Part shown: piece after piece, positions 11,021 to 26,300 of the stretch | Layout: each line of letters opens with the position of its first letter | Numbering within the stretch: position 1 is the stretch's first letter | Notes under the pieces: generated by a model | Database searches by the model: none | Told to the model about the DNA's origin: nothing | What the model saw: the letters and a program-made list of their open reading frames with translations, nothing else | Assembly (NCBI GenBank): GCA_018296165.2 | Contig: JACKQL020000083.1 | Coordinates: 124,001-188,000 of the forward strand | Origin: Termitomyces sp. T153 | Lineage: Eukaryota > Basidiomycota > Agaricomycetes > Agaricales > Lyophyllaceae | DNA length: 64,000 nt | Reading direction: 5' to 3' | Translations under genes and position numbers: made by a program

Positions 11021-11505
11021 ATCAAAAAATCAAAGGGACTTGAAAGCATGGAAGTCAATATGATGGAAAGTAGTAGGACAACTGAGAGTTTAGAGATCCC
11101 ACATTTGCTGTCATGGTTCCATATCAGGATGTCACATCATCCAAAACAAGCCAACTGAAATTTGGACCCTGTGTCTGGAACCAAATATGCTCTACTCCCA
11201 TTTTCCTCAAGCCAGCTGTGTGTGACCACAATTTTCCCCATGTGTTGTTTTTCTCTGTGAACTTTGCTTTCTTTACTGACTGGCTCCTATCAAGGTCACA
11301 CACCCTCCTAAATACTTCATGAATCAATCCTTTGTTTTGTTTCTCTCACTCTAATGTCTTTGCATACTGTCACCTATGTTTGAACTGGATATGCAGATGT
11401 CAGACTGAATTGCAAAGGATGTACCATTTAACCAAACCACCAATTGACAAGTTGCTTGTTGGAGTGGGTGTCGTATGTTGATTTCTGTATTGAGCTCTAC
11501 TTCTC
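11021..11505. other. Unassigned transposon-like remnant
   Basis: The minus strand at 11124-11327 keeps a 67-residue open frame (WGKLWSHTAGLRKMGVEHIWF and FSWLVLDDVTS), which looks protein-derived and probably repetitive but cannot be assigned. CpG becomes detectable at the right end (near 11470), marking the edge of the depleted zone. No terminal repeats were found. Confidence 0.35.
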
Positions 11506-12400
11506 TTGTTGTCTGTTTCCATTCAGAATCTGCCAATGACCTCGTTTATCTCATCAATGTACTTTATGGATATTCTAAATATGAAGATGATAACTCTGAT
11601 GCCAGTAAATCCTCCCACTCAACCCCTTTCAAGCCCTTTCCTCTGTGACCTGAAGATGACAACAGCCCAGATAGGATCTTTATTGCACATGGCCACAAAG
11701 TTTGCTTACCCGCAGCTTGTGGATGCTGTCCACAGATGTGTGCAAGCAGCCTATCCTTCTGAGTTGTGTGCCTGGGATCGTAGCCAATATGATCTGCTGG
11801 TCCACGTAACACTCACTCATGGGTTGGAAATTGATCTCATTCCTATTGTTGCCTGTCATGGGTTGCATGGCTGTTTACCTGCACTGTATTATTGTGTATG
11901 CAAACATTATACATTGGTATGTCCGCATTATCTTCCTCTGACTTGGCTTATGTTGTATGAGACTGAAATCAAGCATGGAGTGTTACGAGAACCCAACAGC
12001 GAGATTGCTTTTTTGTCTCTTTTGGATCAGGTATGATGTGTTGTAGGTCACAAGGTGCTCTTAGCCTCAGAGTTCTATGTCTAGGGTTGGTCTCAGTTGT
12101 ACGTTAAATTCTTTCACTGTCATTTTCCACAAATGTGTGATGATGCGTGAGCGACCATCAATGCACAATTGTTCGACATTCCTCCCCCATCTGCAGAGTT
12201 CAGGTATTGAACAACTGGAATATCAAGTGGGACAAACATCTCTGTCATTCTTCCCATCTGCTCTGTAGGCAGACCTTTCATTCCAGAAGACGAGAGATTT
12301 GGGGAAATCTAGCTACATTGTTTGGTTACATGGATTGGGCGGGACTTATGTTGGAAGAACCACCAGTACGTCTTATAACGATTAAAATATGTTATTTCCC
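11506..12400 (+). pseudogene. BTB/POZ-like protein fragment
   Basis: Pieces in neighbouring frames resemble the C-terminal part of Agaricomycete BTB-domain proteins: NDLVYLINVLYGYSKYEDD (about 11530), LLHMATKFAYPQLVDAVHRCVQAAYPSELCAWD (about 11680, frame of 11506-12036), then GIEQLEYQVGQTSL and LFGYMDWAGLM (about 12200-12345). A GT donor candidate follows FLSLLDQ near 12032. No clear BTB core start was found upstream, so the gene is truncated or its 5' exons were lost to the transposon zone. Such proteins usually act as adaptors for CUL3 ligases or transcription; the role here is not knowable. Confidence 0.4.
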
Positions 12401-12731
12401 GACTACGATCAGCCTCATGTTTATGGACCGTGTGCCTTCAGTTACGTCGAGTAGATATCGCGTTGTTCTCATACTGCCCTTTTCTTTCCCTCTCGCCATA
12501 TGATTCCTTTGTCACTACAGTTCTAGTATGGACAGAGCGAGAAGCATTCGTTGATTGACCATTCATCCACGTCGCGTCTTCTAATATTCTACCTCTCAAT
12601 TTGACTAGACAATGTTCGTTATCCCTTTCTCTGATTTCCAGCGTATCCGTTTCTATAGTACATGACCGTTTCTGGACAAACAACGATTGAATCGATTGAT
12701 ATCTGTGGTTGGAGTGTGATGAACGAGAGAA

Positions 12732-13303
12732 TTAATTTAAATTCCTGTGGCTGAACGTGATGTCGGAATAAGCACAGTATAGCTCGGATGAAGACAAATA
12801 CTTCATGACCACAGTGCTGTGAAAGTCAAAAATGGGGCGGGTGGGGTCGTTCGAGGCGGAAACGATGACATTGACACACCTTCTGTTGTTGGCAGGATCC
12901 TGATAGGTCATTACGTTTTCAGTGTTGGGGAATTGGCCGTAAGGGTGATTACCCTCGCGCGCGGAGTCGTGAACTTTTACAAGGGAAAACTGGGATGTAA
13001 GGGCGCCGCACATGTAGGATACCGCTGTTCGGGGGTAATATATGTCAAGGTCGTTGACCGAGGATTCAAGAGGACGAGCACGAAAGAACCGGAAATGAGG
13101 CTACCAGTTTGCTGCAATAAACTAAGAAATGGAATTGAACTAAAGCCGAAACGGTCTAAAGCATGGTCGAGCGTAAAAGCGATATGCTCGTGTGCAAGCA
13201 CGCGGAGTTGCTTGTTGACCTGGGCTAGTGTGGCTACTTCGCGGATGCTAAGCTGTTTGATAATGCAGAGGAAGACGTCTTCGGGTATGCTCGCTATAGA
13301 CAA
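12732..13303 (-). pseudogene. F-box protein, apparently frameshifted
   Basis: The start at 13303 gives MSIASIPEDVFLCIIKQL...REVATLAQVNKQLRVLAHE, a good F-box motif (residues about 5-40), which would bind SKP1 in SCF ubiquitin ligases. After LVLLNPR the sense continues in another frame (SVNDLDIYYPRTAVSYMCGAL, then DPTRPIFDFHSTVVMKYL and LYCAYSDITFSHR), so about one base is gained or lost near 13055-13075. The downstream part resembles the conserved tail of Agaricomycete F-box proteins. An intron there is possible but no good border was found. It may extend leftward to about 12438 with an unassigned tail. Confidence 0.55.
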
Positions 13304-13635
13304 TGAATCACAGTGTAAAGCTTACCTGTTGTTTGTCAAAGCTGTTGTAATGCAGTTGATAAGTAGACTTACGGGAGTCGAACATTGTGTGAGTTTAAAT
13401 GTGTAATGAGGTGGATGTAACGAAGACTTGTCGTGTTTCTTTATACTTAAACAGGCTGCAATGTGGCTAACAGATGGAGCACGTTGAATTGTAGGGTCAG
13501 CCACAAAATCGTGGACTGATTGTGTCAATAATCCCGTGAAGTATTCTTTGGTAAAATCGTAGACAACCACATTGACGAGCAGGCGCCGAGTAGCGGGCTG
13601 TGCATTTGGATATAGACCGCCCTGAGGAGTTCTTT
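13304..13635. other. Upstream flank of the F-box gene, no assigned gene
   Basis: The minus strand keeps an 82-residue frame (13322-13570, VYDFTKEYFTGLLTQSVHDF) that could be a 5' exon of the F-box gene or an independent remnant. I recognise no domain. CpG content is normal here. Confidence 0.3.
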
Positions 13636-13960
13636 ACAGCTTCATCGTCTCACTTCTGCGCTCGCAGATTAGTAGATTAGTTGTCCTCAACTACTACGTC
13701 ACGTGTCGTCTTTTAGATCCCTTCCCGCCATCCCTATTCCATATATACATTCCATTCTACATACTCTCGTACACACTAGTAGTCCCTTGTGTTAGCTTGA
13801 GTTTTGGCCCTCTCTCTCGGGAGAGGAATCCGGCGCTCAAGAAATTGATAGAATCTTTCAAGAAATCACATTTATGCAACTACGCGATCGACCTTTCTAA
13901 GTTTCCATCCCTCTCTTGTCTTTCCTCATTTCCCTCAGGATGCAGTGTATTAATAGATGG
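13636..13960 (+). mobile_element. Fragment of the same DIRS family with CpG retained
   Basis: The fragment contains the CTTCATCGTCTCACTT block at 13640 (related to the tandem copies at 7981 and 8034), then about 120 bp of other sequence, then at 13793-13955 the block beginning TTGAGTTTTGGCCCTCTCTC (related to 7652-7812). The order of the two blocks is opposite to that at 7.6-8.1 kb. No recombinase coding sequence is attached. It is most simply a terminal-repeat relic of another copy. Confidence 0.7.
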
Positions 13961-15002
13961 TTCTAAATTTTCCAGTGAAAGTGCTTTACTCAGTAAAGAA
14001 CATTCCTCCACCTCATTTGGATCACCTCTTTTGATATCAAGATTGGGGACAGAGGTTTGTTTGTCACTCATCTCTCAATATGTTTTGCATATAGTCTTTT
14101 TGTTAACGATAGAGTGGCCAATCTCCAATTCTTAACAATCTCAAACAATCCAGAAACACTGTCTTGCTGACATGCCAGACAACGACAATTTTCCTCTTGT
14201 TGGTTCAAAACATTCTAAGTTGCAAAAAGAGACCTCCTGACGGTCCAGGAGATGAATAACATTAATTATATTATCTGTTTTCTTTATTGCAACATGTATA
14301 CTGTTCGATTGTACCTGCTTGAATAATCATTTTCTGCCCTTGCTCATTTTGCCTGAGTCGGGATGGCGCTTGTTGCCACTATGATGGGTTCAGGTGCACA
14401 TGATTCTCTCTCTTGTGTGTCCATACCCAGTCATGCCTTGTCCAAAGCTGATACATTGGGAGAGTGTAAGCCTGCAGCTTACAGCATTTCAACTTGAATT
14501 GCCCACAGAACTGTATATAGAATCAGGTATCTGGTTCATATAGTTGATTCAGATGTGTGCCTTTTACATGCTGTAATGGCTGCTGTGGTCTGGTTCCACT
14601 GGCCCTTTCACATTAAAGGAGTAAAGTCTCTTAAGAGAACTTCTCAGATACTGCTCAGTGGTGAAACTTTCGAGCGCTTGCATAATCTTGGTGTTGATGT
14701 TCCTGATATATATCCCTCTGCAACCACTGGCACCCCGGTGATTTTACAAAAGTTTGTTGCAGTTTGGTTGCAATTGTAGTACATAGCACCATAGAACCAA
14801 AATGTTTTGCATACTTTGCCCAAGTTTGAAGACCATTTTGCCGCGTTTATAAGTCAAAAGGGAAAACACGAAACTCCAGTACTCAGTACTATTAGAGATA
14901 AATCCACGTAAGACTAAAATGATACAGATTCCACGGTCGTCAAATGCATGTACTTAAGCGAGGTAAAAGATGGATAAGACTACAAAGCGAAAGATGAACT
15001 AA
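13961..15002. other. Gene-free stretch between DIRS fragment and Rsp5 gene
   Basis: Moderately AT-rich. One open frame at 14555-14779 on the plus strand shows no recognisable motif. The last 200 bp or so is probably the 3' UTR of the minus-strand ubiquitin ligase. Confidence 0.5.
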
Positions 15003-17845
<2,843 letters not shown>

Positions 17846-18552
17846 CCTAAAAGCGATAACATTAGAAGCTGAAGAAGGTCCGATAAATGAGGGCGGACAC
17901 CTGCTAGAACTTGCCATGTTCAGAACGTGTACGCTCGTGCGCTATGTGATTGACCGGTGGAAGCCCGTGGGGAGTGATAAAGAGTAGAAGCCGCCGGCGT
18001 CGGTGTTGGCGACTGCAAGGACCACGTGGTTACCACTTATAATACCATAGACGCGGTTTGACACAGCCTCTGATGACGGAGGCGCATAACGATCTTATGA
18101 AATCTCCAGAGCTCTGTCAAGATATGGCCCAAACTTTGTTCTTTGGCAACAATAGATAGTCGTCTTCCTCTTTTTGATCTCAAAGAACTGACTATCCCAC
18201 CATGCGAGCATACAACCCTAGACCTACGCAGCAGCACGCTCATGGAACGTGTCCCCCTGTAGCTGGTCTTGTAACAGTATGACAGACACTTGCGGTTCGA
18301 CAGGCAGAAGGACCACGAATCATCGCCTTCGATTCGTGGATTCTTGAAAGTAAATTGTCAATTTTCGTTATGGTCAACAGGACACTGCATAGCTTCGCAT
18401 ATTAATATCATAGGTCAGTCGTGTGCTATGGCCAGAAATTTCTCATTGTGAGCATTGTTCTCATTTTTGACTGTATATCAACTCGGCGTCTCCTACTTTT
18501 CCCCTGCCAATTTTCTCATATTCCCTCTAGACGCGATTCCTTCCTTCTAGTC
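17846..18552. promoter_or_regulatory. Divergent intergenic region, Rsp5-type ligase / RasGEF
   Basis: About 700 bp between two start codons transcribed away from each other, so it should contain both promoters. It includes a CACGTG E-box-like hexamer near 18022. No conserved open frame is convincing. Confidence 0.4.
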
Positions 18553-21397
18553 ATGGCCTCTCGTACCCTCGCTTCTGTTAGCGGTCGAACCATTCAATAT
18601 AGCACAGACATGTTGGCTAATTCGTTTGTCACGGTAAATCCAAGCGCTTCACGACACCCACGCAAACGAATCAAGAAGTTGAAGGACGACCCACCACCGG
18701 CAAAAACGGAGAGTATCTACAGCGACGACCCCGTTCCAGCATCATCCAGTGTGTGCTCATGCAGCATCCCAGTTTATACCCTAGAAAAGTCCTTGCCCTC
18801 CATCGTCTCCATCGTCAACCTTATGCGAGCCCTCAAAGGGCCTCATTGCATCAAAGAACAGCACTCGCTTGGACTTGTATTCCTCTCCTGTCTTCACACA
18901 ATTGTGAGATCCATGACTGACCTTCCACATGGTGTGCACCTCGATCCCAGATACGAAGTAGCACAGTATGCCGTGATGTACGCAGGATCTCTACTTGAGA
19001 AAGAGTTTGATCGCCAGAAAAATATCGAGGACTTTGATGCCACTAGGTCACATTACTCAGCAACTCTGAGACTGGTCGACACAATACTTGAGACCTTGCG
19101 CACTTTTTGCAAGGTCGTTGAACGACTCTTCGCCGACAATAAACCTTTGCCAGCTCTTCCTTTACTTTTCGGTGATACGCGCGACACTAGAAACACAGTC
19201 AATGAAGGGAGGAACTCCCCTGGTGAAGCGAAAGGCTCGGTTGACAAAGTGGATGAATCGCTCTTGAATGTTGTGAAGGACGTTATTAGACGCGAGGAAG
19301 AACTTCACCTCTCGACTCAGGATGATGTAATTGACGCCTCCTGTGATACGCCAAACAACGAAAGTCAACAAGTGGAGTTCTGATTCGCAGAGCTGTTCGT
19401 CGCCGAGCCAAAGTCAAGGGCTCTCTTGCCGCACAGTTTGCAGCCTCTTCAGTCAATTTGGTAAACCCCAAACCGGTAGCTACAGTTTCAGAGGAACATT
19501 CCTCAACTCCCAAGGAACCACCCACAACGGAGGGTGGAAGGTAAACTCGCAGACATCCCCATTCTTCCGCGCAGATCTGCCATTTACTACCTTGCCGATC
19601 CCTACAATGGTGAGGAAGATGTTGGCATGCCATCTACAACGGGGGAAAGAGTTGCAGCACGATTTGATCGCAAGGGCAATGTCAAAGCCGCGTCGTTGAC
19701 CGCCCTCGTTCGCATGCTCACTGCAATAGAGAGTGTCATTGATCAAGAATTTATACCGACCTTTTTTGTCTGCTTCCGCTTCTTCACAACACCGCGCCAC
19801 TTCCTCGAAGCATTAATCAATCGATTCAACGAGCAGCCTCCTAATGACTACAACCCATTACAGCTCGAAGTCTGGGTTCGTAACCGTATCAATGACCATA
19901 TTCGAATTGCCAAAACCGTTCTACTGTGGCTCGAGCTTTACTGGAAGTCCGACGTCGACCATGATAACCTACCGGATCTCCAGGACTTTGTCATGCACCA
20001 CCTTGTCTTCGTTGTCCCCTCTGGTCTGGGTGATGCTGTACTTGAGGCACTTGATTTGGTCGACGGGGATAACCCATTTTGCAGAAGGTCAAGGAAAGCG
20101 CACGATCTAAAGTTCATCTACACTCATGGTGGAAGAATAGAGATACCTCCCAACGACTTCACTGTTGAAATTAATCCAGGTTATCCTAACGGAAAGCAGC
20201 TCTTGAGTTTCGATTCTCCATCTGGCAGAGAGGAATTTGCTCGTCAACACACCATCTACATCTCGGAACAATTCCGCCAAGTCGACCCGGAGGATGCAAT
20301 AAAATACTGGTATCTGAAAGAGCAAGAAGCATGCGAAGCGGATGCTATGCAAGCTGGCCAGATCCTCCGCGCAATCATCGAGTTCGAACGGGCGCTTTGT
20401 TCATGGGTGACTTTTTCTGTTCTTGACGCGGTCTCGCGAACAGACCGTCGAATCTTCATCGAGTTTTGGCTGGATATTTCTGCGGTACGTATATGGAAGT
20501 TTTTTTTTCAATCGATTGTCGTGTAATAACTGTCTTTCGCAGTGGTGCTTGCGTTTACGGAATTTCAGTGGCGCACACTGCATACTCGTAGGACTTTCCA
20601 ATGGTTCCATCACGCGACTGAAGCATACAGTTCTAGTACGTTTTATGTCATCTTTTACAATTCTTGCTCATTGATGAAAAATAACAGGACGTCAATCTCT
20701 CCAGCAAGCAACAATTTCGTGTTTTGCAAAAATTCTTCAACGCACACGATAATTACGCGAGTTATCGGGAGGTTCTCTACTCCGTAGAGCCTACGGTACC
20801 TATACTTGGTGAGGATTTCACCCTTCTCTTGCCTATCGTGCTCTCAATGCATGGGTTCAGCCCTTCTTATCCGCGATGTTGTTTCGGCCCTGAGTGTGGT
20901 ACCCACCTCGATTCAAACCGATGACCATAGCCTAAAGTCGAAGAATATGATTAATCTCTGTTCATATCGCGTTGTTTTGAAGACCGTTAGAGGTGATTCC
21001 ATATTGTCTCTCTGTGATAATTGTAATCTATATTCAACTCTATAGCTATGGAGAGTTGCCTCATCCCGTATGAACTTACCAAAAGCGACGATTTTTGTGT
21101 CTGGGTCGAACCCATTCTCGAACGCTTTCCTTCATGTGCAGAGGCACAGCTGTACGACAACTTCTATGTCCAAAGGTATGTCTCATCATTTGACCCTTTG
21201 ATTTGATGTGGTGCTGATGGCGACGTAGTAAAGAAGTTGAAGCGAAAGATGAGGATCTGAAACATATCCATGACCCATGGAACTTTATTGTCCGAGGGGA
21301 ACTCGTGGACGCATACACTCTACATGAGCTTCCCTCTGTATCTTCGTTGCAAAAGCCAAAGAAAAACCGCCTTGCAGCGCTTTTTAGAAAAGTCTAA
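18553..21397 (+). CDS. Ras guanine-nucleotide exchange factor (REM + CDC25 domains)
   Basis: The start is chosen at MASRTLASVSGR (18553). The N-terminal 270 residues or so are less conserved. At about 19690-19860 the RasGEF N (REM) pattern appears (LTALVRMLTAIESVIDQEF, CFRFFTTPRHFLEALI). The catalytic CDC25 domain begins near 20310 (LKEQEACEADAMQAGQ), continues through FIEFWLDISA, then spliced WCLRLRNFSGAHCIL, DVNLSSKQQFRVLQKFF, PILALLIRDVVSALSVVPT, and ends LERFPSCAEAQLYDNFYVQ before a basic tail ending at TAA 21397. It should activate a Ras GTPase by GDP release. Introns: about 20487-20541, 20638-20688, 20809-20869, 20988-21044, 21175-21229. The junction at about 19370-19550 is unresolved: the frame changes without an obvious intron. 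RasGEF identity is firm; the exact ligand is not known. Confidence 0.85.
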
Positions 21398-21792
21398 CAC
21401 GTAGATTCTATTCACACCCTGATTTTCCCTCCTTGACATTATTCATGGCCGACTCTACACTTCCTCCTAGTCGTGTGACCATACTCTTCTTTTTTTGTTT
21501 CTCAGTTGCAACATGACTCTGCCACCTATGCCATATCCACTTCTACTTGTGCGATTTGTATTCCATCTTTCACATATAGAATCACGCTCCCTTGTATTCT
21601 CCACATATTGTTCTTTGTAGCCATATCTTTCCTCAAGAAACTCACCAACGCATTTGGAATCGACATGTTATCGCAGAACACAATGCAGACAAATTCATAG
21701 GGTGGCATATAGCATAGATAGGTGCATACGCCTGCGAGACATGCCAGTCCAACCTCACACTCCCAATCCACTAAGCTTCAAACTAACGCTCT

Positions 21793-22636
21793 CTATGCAC
21801 GGGCAGCCTCAATCCGTCTCCTTGCGACTTGTCGCCTGTTGAGGCCAGCAAGGGAAGTTGTTGCGACAGCATCAGTCGCCTTCTCAACCTCAACGTCAGA
21901 AGCAGTAAGGATGATCTCGACATGTGTTGGGTGGCCTTGGTAAGGGTTAATACGACCATGGGCACGGTATGTGCGGCGACGGGTTTTCTTATGAGAGTTT
22001 TAGACTGATATTTGGAACAAGATATATCGAGAACGTACGGGGGCTTGCTGGACAACGATACTTTTGATGAGAAGGTCTTCAACATCGATGTTTTTAGCAT
22101 CAGCATTCGCCTCTGCGTTCTTGAGGAGTCGGAGAATAAACTTGATAGACTTCTCAGGCCAGCGACCTACACGATTCCATTTCATCAGACGAGACCAAAA
22201 TTTGTACAAGAAATGGGCGCACCTTGCGTAGCTTTGAACTCTTTCGCCTGGCTAGCCCGTCCAACGCCACCAGAGAAACGACGGAAGGGGATGACACGTT
22301 TGTGGTCTTTAACATCACTGAGGTAAGTATAGGCCTTGGTAAGTTTGAGACCTGAAGCAAGTCCAAAAGTAAGTCTCCAACGGTCTTGGGTACGAAGAGC
22401 TCTCTTCTTCACCTGTGAGTGCAGCAGCAACTTCACGCATGTTCTTGAAGTGAGTGCGGAGGTACTCTCCCCTGGCACGGGAGGCTAATTCATCCAGTCA
22501 GTCCTGGTTCGTATCTGGAGATTGGGTCGTTTTGAACTAACTTTTTTCGGGGTTGGTGGCGACGGCAGCAGCAGCGTAGCGAACTGTACGGATTCAACAT
22601 TGAGGATGGGATGGAGGATGGGCAGCACTTACCCAT
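21793..22636 (-). CDS. rpl17: 60S ribosomal protein L17 (uL22 family)
   Basis: Model: complement(join(21793..21987, 22039..22166, 22223..22351, 22413..22484, 22542..22583, 22633..22636)). The first exon is only four bases (ATGG), completed by TTCGCTAC to give MVRYAA. Landmarks are [66 protein letters not shown], and [15 protein letters not shown], ending RRRIEAARA. These are the eukaryotic L17 signatures and the length (about 190 aa) is normal. It sits at the exit-tunnel region of the large subunit. Five introns in so short a gene, concentrated at the 5' end, is typical of fungal ribosomal-protein genes. Confidence 0.95.
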
Positions 22637-23326
22637 CTTGAAGTCTTGATGTTGTCGAGCCCGATACCGAAACTATCTTTCCTGAGGATGGACATGTGTG
22701 GCTGAAACCTTAATTTTGCAGTTGATCGGTAACTCCCGATATCAGCTGTTTAGGACCTTGTTCACGCAGGCAGTTACGCAGCTTACGCTGCCACTGAACT
22801 AGAATATTAATGGACAATCTAAGCATATGTTTTCCCAGTGGCAGACATCCCAGAACCTCTGTTCTCAAGCACATACCTCGGGCTAACTTATGAATTTTTC
22901 CGTAATGCTTAAAGCGCTTAGCGACAGAAGCCTCTCGCCTGCTTAGAGTAGCAATCTCAGTATAATGAATACGCAACTTGGTAGATACTATCACCTAGCT
23001 GAAGTCTGGCAACGAGATGCAGATTCCGTTGCGCAGCAGATCTTGAAGGCCGACAAATTAGGGTATAGACTTTGGAAATATTAGGTTCAGTGACGTTGGA
23101 AGAAATCCTCTCAGCCATCGAATATTATTATCATTTTGTGTGTTTGCTCAGCAGCTGGGGATTTAGCTGTTGTTACAACCCGACTAATTCTGTGGATAGA
23201 CTAAACATTGCAACACTCTCGACACGCGTCGTGACAATCCATGAGATCACGGGGCCAGTCAACACCGCGTCGCTACATTTATACACCAAGTCGTTCTCAT
23301 CACATCTTCGTACGATACTTCGGAGG
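22637..23326. promoter_or_regulatory. Divergent intergenic region, L17 / RICTOR
   Basis: Contains the 5' flanks of both genes. A minus-strand open frame at 22710-22994 has no recognisable domain and lies where the L17 promoter and 5' UTR must be; I treat it as chance. Confidence 0.4.
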
Positions 23327-26300
23327 ATGCCGTCTCATTTGAATGTTCCTGCGGGGAGCGTGGCCTTGGCAATAGCATCCACTTCAAACAACTCAGCCAA
23401 TGGTGCCTCTTCTAATGTTGAATCTCATGGTGTCTTCTCCTTCGCCGAGCTTGAAGGAAAAGAATTCAACGAACAGGTGCAGACCAGTCTTACCCAGAGT
23501 CCTGCACCCATTAACGTTCGATCTCTGTTCTTAGATGGAGATCTTAAACAATCAACTAGTCTTAGAGCAACGTATCAAGGAGGGCGCGGAGAATTTCCTC
23601 AACATGAATCTCAATGTAAGCCTCTTGACCCTTACTATGTGTTCAACGCCAACAACTTGTATAAATATAGGAATCCCTTCGTCTACAAGTCAAATCTGAG
23701 CTAGAGATGGCTGAGCACAAGATTGACGCCATAACAAGACAAATTGAAGTCGGTGGGTTCGACTGTTTCCTGTTCTTGGCCCTGTGCAAACAAGACTTCA
23801 AGTCCAGGTCAAGACCAAGTCGAAGCAATCTAGTGGAGTTGCTATACTTAGGCGAAAGTTGATTCAACAAGAGAGGAAAGGAAAAGACGCGGACAAAGGT
23901 ACGCTGTATTGACGAATCTGGGTTGGCCACGCGCGCCCTGACAAAACTACGCAAGGGGAAGACTTTCGGACAGCGTTGCAAAACGCGACCAATCTTCTCT
24001 CGAGCCTTGCATCCTTTCCGTCGTCGTACGCAACTGGTTCTGTGCCATCATCAAGTTCTACACCGAACTCTCTGGATACAGACCACCAAGTGATTGAGAC
24101 AATATCGAAACTCATTAATATATTAAGACGCAGTCTGCGAGTACGGTACGAGCTGAAAATAGCCGAGGTTTTGAACGTGTACTATCATCTATGCATGGAT
24201 GCTTCCCCCTGCTCATGCGAATTTTAGCATCCTCCCCTTTCTAGGCGACAAATACTCCAAACAAGCTCGAGCAGCGGCTTATAGGCTTGTACGACATACC
24301 CTTGTCGATGCAGAGTCTGTGAAGCTACTTGATGAAAGCCGGTATCTGGACTGGTATATCATTAAGTGAGTGGCATGGCGCAATAGGCGTGTTTATTCCT
24401 CTCAACTTGTATTTTGTAAAGGTCGTTGAACAGAGACAACAAGCACAGTGTTGAGAAGGAGCAGGTCATCAAGCTGATCAGAACGATGGTTGAAATTGGG
24501 ACTGTGAAGGGTGAAAAAATGACATCCGGTGGTGGCACAGGTGTCGTTCCCATTTCAGAGCCTATTATGCGCGCCATCATTGCTGTTGCTGAGCAGCCCG
24601 AAGACCCTTTTAGGCCAATATGTATCGAAACCCTTGCGGAGATTTGTGCGTATTTCTTGCCCCAAGCCAAACTCGATGTTAACAACTTGTTCATGAAGTA
24701 TTGATTGACATCGACTTGGTTTCTAGGACTGGTGGCATTGGGATGCTTTTGCATACGTTGGGGGATGGACCAATAGAACTCGCACCTCTTCTTTCCGCGG
24801 CGTTTCTGCATATTGTGGACTCCCCTCGAACTCGTGTCCATCTGCAAGTAGGAAGAGATTTAGAGGTAAGTAAGGTGCCCATGTGTTTCTTCTCGCAATA
24901 TCTGACTGTCTCATCCAGCTTGCCCTTTCTGCCATAACTGATGCTTATGGCAAAGGTCCTGATCATGTTGACCGAATGAAAAGTTGTTCGAGAGTGCTAC
25001 AATCTATGCTACGGACATGGAGTGGTATGTGATGTCAAAGTGCCCGCTGCTTTCAATCCTGATATGTGGACCATCAGGACTGATGTATTTTTGTATGGAT
25101 GATATGCGCGCCATCCGGTCTATAGTTGATACACTTCGAATACCTTCTCTTGACTCAAGGGTTTGTGATCAATCTTATTGATATTTTTCACTAATTCGAA
25201 AAAACTTACGGGCACACAAGGAAATCATTCTCGACATGTTCTTTGACCTCCTCAATATCAGACCACCAGAATGGCATCAAACATTTATTACTGGTCGGCG
25301 ACTGACAAGTGAGCTCTCACTGCTACTCGATTAAGCAATGTGTAGTTGATGCCTCGTAAAGTGTACCAATCTCCTCGAGATGCGGGAGATGCGCGGATAG
25401 AGCCAGAAGGAAGTGAAAAAGGATACCAGACGTTTAAGTTGACGGATCAATATATCGCCCTCTTAGTTCTCGTCCTCAGTCATGCAGGGCTTTGTGAAGT
25501 GAGTTTACGCCGATAATTGCCGAAGCTGTTTACCCCTTCTCTATGTCAGGCTCTCTCAAACATGCTAGAAGAGTCAATAAATGGGACCAATCTGACGCGC
25601 AAAGCTACTTTGTTGCTTGCAGAGGTTCTCCAGATGGCTAATCGAGTACTCCCGCTCTCCGTAGCAGCCAAGATTCAGGTATGTGTCGGTTTCTAGAAAT
25701 GAATTTTGAATACATCTTCCGTTCTTATGCTAGGCAATTCCTGAAGTGTTCGATAAAGCCACGCACTATAGTGATGGAGAACATCGCATCATTGGTACTA
25801 CGGCCATGTCGGCTATTGACAGTCTCAATCGTAATCGAGCGCGGTTACAGCCAAGCACAGTGAGAACCAATCGTCCGAGGTTTGTTGGTGGGCTCAGGAA
25901 CTGAAGTTTGGAATCCTGATATGAATTGTAGAGCTAACTCTGTCGAAGACGCTGTGCGTCGTGGCCAGAGGCATGTTGAGCAAGTGAAGTTGAAGATGAA
26001 CATGCAAATGGACGACAAGACGTTCCAGTCCTGTTTACTTGAGACCCAAGTGAGAGGACAGAACTGTTTCTTTGTAAATCGCTTTCTGATGCCTCGAATA
26101 GGTAATGCTCACAAAAGATTCGACCAAGTGGCATTTCGAGACCCTTCAAGAGTTTATCGAGGGCCCTTTATTGAACCCGAAACGAATGGAGGAGGCCATC
26201 AAAGTGTCAAGATTTGTGCGGCGCCTCATGACATTCTTCCATCCCTTTAGTCATCGATTCTCCGACATGCCTCGGAATAAGGTGATCAGTATCCTCCATT

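Noticed and set aside
22710..22994. 94-codon minus-strand open frame upstream of L17
   Set aside because: No domain, no plausible splice partner, and it occupies the L17 promoter and 5' UTR.
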